NCBI GenBank assembly: GCA_027943335.1 | Contig: BSBK01007035.1 | Coordinates: 496,501 to 560,500 of the forward strand | Direction: 5' to 3' | DNA length: 64,000 nt | Origin: Chamaecyparis obtusa | Lineage: Eukaryota; Streptophyta; Pinopsida; Cupressales; Cupressaceae | Shown: positions 57,986 to 64,000 of the stretch, piece by piece | Layout of the letters: each line of letters starts with the position of its first letter | Numbering within the stretch: the first letter of the stretch is position 1 | The notes under the pieces: model-generated | Databases searched by the model: none | Told to the model about the DNA's origin: nothing | What the model saw: only the letters and a program-made list of their open reading frames with translations | Program-made: the position numbers and the translations under genes

Positions 57986-59318
57986 TTGAGAATAGTTTTT
58001 GGAATGCTCGATGGGATACTTTGGACTATTTCAATTCAATATTTTCCACCCAATTCTGATTTTTGGTGTGAAAATCAATATTACATCCTTTGGACAAAGG
58101 ATCCACACACACACCTTGTGACTCAAGGAGAAAAAATCTACTTGTTTTGGAAGATCATGTGCTGGTATGTTTCAAAATAATTTTATATTCTAATTTATAG
58201 CTTATCATATGAGTAGATGTGTTAAATTTTTGTAGCCAAAATGTGTACCCACCACCGTATTATGAGAATAATGTTCATAGAGATTCTCATCAACTATATC
58301 ATATTGATAATGCTACCAGTTTTACTTAGAATAATCTTGCAACAAAAAATAATCAACATGTTCCACCTGTTTGTGAGCCTCTCATCCCTTCACATGTCTT
58401 CTATAAGATGGATTTTAATGGTATTAGGGATTAGGTTATGGGTCTTGGTCAAAGGTATTTTGAGCATGATTTGGGTTTCAAAGGAGATATATCCCCTCCC
58501 TAATATAAGGATGAGTTTGGATATCCTGAGTTGCAACTCATTTTGAGGGGTTCGGCTCAACATATGTTCCCTCTATTTTTTTTGATGAGTTTCCTTATTT
58601 TGTGGATGAAGAAGAGAATGAAATTAAGATACAAGTACCCATATTAGTTTCAAGACAACAAGATGAGGCTCAAAACCTTAGTATTTTGATCACTAAAAAA
58701 AGATGCAACAAGGTAAGTGACAATCCTCTTTCATACAAAAATGGAAATCAAGATGAAGATGAATCTTTTTAGGAGGATCTTGAAGTATTGGTGTCAAAAT
58801 TAGATGTCATCCCTTCATCTCTAGATCAGAAAAATCAGGACCAATAGGTTGTTGAGAATATTATAGTTATTGAATCTTAGGTTCCAGTTGAATTATTTGA
58901 TAAAATTCCTTTATTTGTTGGTTATAATGAATAAAATATGTATGAACTAATATATTTACTAAGATGTGATTAGAAAGAACACAAAGAGGAGGTTAATAAG
59001 AAGCTGGTCCAAGAGAAGACAAGTGTAGACAATAGTCTAAAGGAATTTCAAGTATTTGATATGGATTTAGATTCGATAGATATAGAGAAAGGTAATCAGA
59101 AAACCATAGATGCCCAAGGTGTGAGTTTTGAAAGCAATTATGAGAGCATTAAAGAAGACTTTTTTTCTTTTCCCGATGGTGATTTTATGCCTTTGGAGAA
59201 GAGGGTTTGTGATCAATATCAAGTATGTGAAATAACACCTCAATCTCTTGTTTCTCAAGATCTTAATATATCTGATAAGTTTGATATAGTGGTTGAAGAG
59301 AGAATTGAAACTTTATAA
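57986..59318 (+). pseudogene. Decayed ORF of unknown family, possible intron
   Basis: Open pieces at 57986-58180 and 59061-59318 are linked by a collinear reading (58236-59060) broken mainly by TAG codons where Gln would fit, plus a change of frame near 58580. The translation is rich in acidic and aromatic residues (for example MGLGQRYFEHDLGFKGDISP, DEFPYFVDEEENEIKI). A 71-bp segment at 58165-58235 starts GTATGT and ends TTTGTAG, a possible intron. I know no family with this pattern. It may be the N-terminal gag-like part of an unlisted retroelement or a host-gene relic. Confidence 0.4.
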
Positions 59319-59319
59319 A

Positions 59320-60730
59320 TCAACAATCATATTCCAAAGTTTATCATCTTTAGAGACTACATAATCAGGGATCTTTCCAAAATGAAGCCTAAGTATGAGA
59401 TTTCAGATTTTGAATAGAAGATCCAACCTAGTTATGCACCTCTAACCTATGTTGGTTTTGATCAAATTCAAAAGGTATGTGATTTGGCTTACCATATTCA
59501 AGATATGCTATAACTACTAATAGTTTTTCAAGTCATCATTAATCATGTTTTAATTATCCATATGCATGTGATTTATCTTTTATTGGTCAGAGAAGCAAGT
59601 CATTTTAATCAATTAGTAAATGGACGTATTTGATGCTTTAATAACTGATTGATTAGGATATGTTAGTTTGTTTCTAGTTTCAAATTTTCTTTCTCCAAGT
59701 GCTATCAAGAACAAGTAGTTGGGTAGTTTGTAGCTAGTGGCTTGTAGTGTGGAATAAGGAATATTTTTGCATGTCATCAGAATGACATAAAAAAGGGTCC
59801 ATCATATAGGTAATGAATTAGCATTGTCCACCCTACATCATAAATAACTCCTTTTTTCCATCCAAATGAATGGCAACAACACTGCAGTTAATTGTTTTTA
59901 GTTGTGTGCCATTGGAAAGAGGCTAAGCAAGTAACAAATACCATGCTACATGAGGAGTATAACCACCATATGAGATAAGGGATATTCTCTCTCTATTTCA
60001 TTCCATGCATATACAACTAGCATGATGTTCATATTCTTTATTAGCTTAAACTCATTTCAGTGTTTCAGTTTTGGCTTCGTGTGTTTCATTTTTCAATAGC
60101 AGTGTTTTAGTTTTGGTTGAGAAGGTTTTAGTTTTATAAGGTTGAGATGACACTGTGCCCAATGGATTTGTGTAAGGAAGTTGGTATAGTTTTTTATAGT
60201 AGATAAACACCCCTGAGAGGTCACCATAAATGTTACCAATTTTTACTTAGCTCAAATTGGTAGAGCTAATCCAGTTTTGGTTCAATTTTAAAGTGAAAAG
60301 GTTTCATTTATTTTACATTTTTTCCTTTAAATCATTTACTTTCATTGGATTCAAAAGAAAGGTTCAATTTTTTATGAAATGTTCTATTTTGAAAAAGAAA
60401 TCAATTTTTTATTTAAGTGTTTAAACAAAAACAAAGATACAAAAATGAAAAAATTCTCATTTATTTTAAAAAATACTTTACAATGTTCTAATTCTTGTCG
60501 CAAAACAAGGTTGCAGTTATAGTATAACTAGAAAGGAGAAAGGAATTAAGAACCCACACAAGACATGAGAATTAATTGATTAGATACATTACACAAAGTA
60601 AAATATGTATACAAAGGTGAAATAGAAGCAAAGGGATGGGAAATTTCATTGCCTATTAAATGATGAATCCCATGTTGTGTGTTGTAGCCTTAGCTTCATT
60701 TTCAGCTTTAGTTCCTCTAGGCATCTATGA
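59320..60730. other. Intergenic DNA, nothing recognised
   Basis: The first 200 bp may continue the decayed ORF. Beyond that only A/T-rich sequence with a few short T-runs, and no frame above 60 codons. Confidence 0.45.
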
Positions 60731-63700
60731 TGTAACGCCCCGCTAGGCAACCCAAGAGGACAAGACATAAAACCTCTATAAAATGCAAGTAGTGAATTTT
60801 TTTATTTTTTTAATTTTTTAATTTTATTTTAACTAGAATAATATTCATCATTCCACTTCATATTTCTAAAAGAAGAAATAATTTTCTACTACTTGAATGT
60901 AATATTTATACAACTTAAGTCCTCCCGGGTTCCCTAATGTTTCTACTAAAGCAACATCATATAAACCATTTACATGCATAAGATATTCACGGAATCATGA
61001 GCTTAAAAGATCTACATTCATTTTAATGCACCAAGTTAAATGTCCCTAACTTTTTTCTTATATTAAACATAGGTTAATCATCCAACATCATTATTCCTTT
61101 TATCAACTCATTCCATAAATTCATATTGATTTCATCTACATCTACTATCCTTTATATCACTTTTCTCTAATAATTTAGGTAAGAGATTAATATTCATTAA
61201 GGTAGGCATTATCCTAGGTACTTCATTAACATGAACCAAGTATTAACATTATAATCAAGTTACTATTTTATTTCATTGTTTCATAACCATTCATTGTTAA
61301 TAATTCCAATCACTAACCTATCATTTCTCAATAATTTCCTTGGATCCTTTCATCAAGAGAGAATACATTATTTTTTTGTGATACATCATTATATATAACT
61401 ATATTTAAGATCATTTCCTTTACATATGGACAACATAAGAGGATAGGAGAAATAACATAAACACTTTCTTTTAATGCTAGTAACATGTCCAATATTCCAC
61501 ATTCTTTTCCCTTTCTTTTACCTAGAACTACCCATTCCCTTATGCATTGCTTTGAATTGAGATTATATCAATACTACAAGACTCCTTTTAGGAGATTAAA
61601 ATTACATGAATACAAATACATAAGTACATCTCATATTAAAATATCCAATAAGAAATCTTCAACTGCAGGTCTGGAATGGAATATGTGCTAGGATCATCCA
61701 AAGAATCATGATCAATACCTCGATATAAATATTAACCACCCAACCATGTGGAACCAATAGGCCCACTCCCCCGAGCTAGGAGATAGAACCAAAGGCCCAT
61801 ACAAGAGGTAACAACTAGGAAATTCTTAAGGTGGTGATAAAATTTCCCCAAAGTCACAACACAAAAGAAAAGACAAGAAGACCACAAGGACTACCAGAGG
61901 CATGATCAAATTTGGTAGAGACTCTAAGCTACAAGCTAGGTGAGTGTCATCGCATAGCCCTCACCCCTTGGGTTGTCTTGGTACTAGCCACTCTTGGCCC
62001 CGGCCCCCAAGTAGGCACATGCGGAACTGAATGCCTCTCGTACAGACAAGGTCATCCAGTCGTACCTACGCATAGGTACCTTCTCCCACTCCCATCCTTA
62101 GTCTTTACTAGAACTAAAGGCATGGGCGAGGCACAATTAATCTTGATTAGTGTGTAATTTCCCATTCCAATAATCTCCCATTCCCAATTTATTTATTTAG
62201 GTTATCACTTAATTAAATAACTCATAGTAGGTTATCCTGGTACTAGCCACTTAGGGCCCCAGCCCCTCACTATGAGCCACTCACCTAGTGTACTTAGGTT
62301 CCCTAACATACATATAAAAATCATATGAACATAATAGATTCATCATCAAGAATTCATATCAATTCCATAACAACATTTGATTGAGTTTAGGAAAACATAT
62401 GTTGTCCCTAGTCCACTTGACAACCCTAAACCCAATATGGCATTCAGAATGTTCCAAACATATAAGAAGACATCCAAGTGAGATTATAAACATATTCAGA
62501 GTATAAATAGATCCAATTAACCAAAAAAAAATTCTAATAGCCTCTGGTAACCATACAAAACCTTAAAACTTAATGATGTTCTTAAACTGAATTATTTCAA
62601 GCAAGGATTAAATGCAAAGAATAGTCATCATAGAACAGTCAACCATATCTTCCATAAAAAAAATAATAAAGGAAATCACTTTGGTGGAGATTTAGATAAC
62701 ATAATTATGGACTCTCAATTTGATTTTTAGGAAGATCCAAAGGTGGGAAAGAAAGTTATGACTTCTAGTTTAAAATAGAAAATTCTGGTTAGGGTTCAGA
62801 CCTGCCTTCACTAAAATAGTTGTAATTTTCACAAAACATAATTAAAATTCACCAAACCAATTGGAAATGAAATATAAGACTTAGTAAAATCTATGATATC
62901 AAATTAAGACTTTTATATGATCATATTAGCCTGTAGCATACGAATACATTTGACAGAAAATTCAGAATCAAGAATGGACAGGCATAGTCTACCAAAATGT
63001 CAAAAATAAGGCATTAATTCGACCCTAAAAATAAAATCAGAGAGATACCCATTTGAGATCTGTGAATTTTACTTTCAGAAAATCAATTTAGTAAAACCCT
63101 AGATGCAATTTAAATTATTATAATAATAGATCTCCAAAAATGGGTTGCTAAAAACCCTAGGAAAACACATGCCAATTCTTACAAACAAAACTCAAAACTT
63201 TAAAATAACCATAGAAATGAAAAGTAAAGATATAATAAATAATGATAATATATAAATAGATCCATAATATATCAGACACATAAAGTAACTAAAATATTCA
63301 ATCCATACCTCATGTCCTACGAAGGTTGAATCGAAGAAGGAAGGAAACAAAAGAGAAGACAATTCCAAACTTGAGATGCATCCTTCAAACCCTATCCACT
63401 TTCAGAAATCTTCATGAAAGAAAGAAATAATTCCACAGCAAAGAATCCCTCTCTCAACTACTGAAATTCTCACAAAAATGTCTCTCTCCCAAAAGCAAAG
63501 ATAGCCAAAAATTCTTAAAGACATATGCTTACAAACTCTCCCTCACATCTCCAAGTTTTCTCTCCAAAATCTCCATGAAAAGTAAGGCCATCCTCTCCTC
63601 AATGCTTCAGCCCCAAAATCTCCTCCTTTCAAATGAGAAAGTAGTGCATATAAATAGATTTCCAAAGGTTGAGAGGAAAAGTAACCAATTCCCAACTAAC

Positions 63701-64000
63701 TCTTAACTAAAGGGTATTATAAAATAACTTAATATCATACAACTATATTACTCAAATATACAATAAAAGATTATTTGTATTCATTCATACACATATGTAA
63801 TATTATCCTAACATATATGCATATGCCATCATTAATTACATCAATATCTATATATATAACCTATCCTCATTATTAATAATTAACAATTGAGAATAATATA
63901 CCTCGCATTATTTAATATTTAATTATTAATACTATTATACTTTACATTAATCCCAAAATATACACCATCAACAATATCTACAATAATTAACATATAATCA
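60731..64000. repeat. Long LTR-like repeat, same family as the 35-kb insertion, runs off the window
   Basis: It starts TGTAACGCCCCGC, a common LTR opening. The segment to about 61960 follows the same block order as 35125-36060 (GGGTTCCCTAATG/GGTTCCCTTATAG, ACCACCCAACCA, AGGCCCACTCCC, GACTCTAAG...CAAGCTAGG). An internal direct repeat of a CTGGTACTAGCCAC block with GGCCCC(A/G)GCCCC lies near 61977 and 62233. No coding sequence. The right end is outside the window or hidden near 63720, where GGGTATTATA resembles the GGGTATTACA end of the relative. Confidence 0.6.

Overview
This window is nuclear DNA from a large-genome vascular plant. The AT-rich sequence, the densely nested LTR retrotransposons of Ty3/gypsy and Ty1/copia type, a Tourist-like MITE, long dinucleotide microsatellites and the absence of any intact host gene all fit this. 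A conifer or other gymnosperm is my best guess, because the elements are very large, old and little purged, but the sequence alone does not fix the species. No rRNA, tRNA or CRISPR locus was recognised, and no intact protein-coding host gene is supported.

Layout. Positions 1-1969 are the 3' part of an LTR element, with a GC-rich insert, a polypurine tract and a 3' LTR at 1643-1969. It sits just inside the 3' end of a Ty1/copia-type element whose LTR is 2029-2747. From 2.7 to 18 kb is AT-rich intergenic DNA holding degraded pieces: antisense copia LTR ends (from 5006 and from 10168), a decayed antisense copia gag (9243-10111), a chromovirus-related LTR end (to 8936) beside a long TA/GA microsatellite, a copia solo LTR with a target duplication (11590-11999), and a Tourist-like MITE with a TAA duplication (14312-14951).

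The centre is one giant Ty3/gypsy element of the Tat/Ogre lineage, 18115-41054 (22.9 kb). It has LTRs of about 1.02 kb, a primer-binding site, a polypurine tract and a 5-bp target duplication. Its sense strand carries decayed gag, protease, reverse transcriptase, RNase H, a second (archaeal-like) RNase H and integrase, in that order. Downstream of integrase, on the opposite strand, lies a decayed gene with its own TATA box, a probable intron, a plant mobile domain (PMD), a charged helical stretch and a Pro/Gln-rich tail. Two later insertions interrupt the element: a 3.7-kb LTR-like unit (35125-38854) and a 978-bp Tat-related solo LTR inside the right LTR (40024-41001). Each has a 5-bp target duplication, exact for the solo LTR and 4 of 5 for the other.

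From 44627 to 56988 is a minus-strand chromovirus (Ty3/gypsy with a chromodomain). Its gag is split by a second, non-autonomous element at 48973-55368 with two 2.9-kb LTRs, only 625 bp between them, and a perfect AGATC duplication. Removing that insertion restores the collinear reading of the chromovirus gag. Divergence counted by eye gives a consistent order: chromovirus LTR pair about 11%, nested large-LTR element about 7%, Tat element about 2.6%. The last part (57-64 kb) holds a decayed multi-stop ORF with one possible intron, and the start of a long LTR-like repeat (60731 onward) of the same family as the 35-kb insertion.

All coding remnants carry many stops of the kind produced by C-to-T or G-to-A transitions, as expected for old, methylated, silenced elements.
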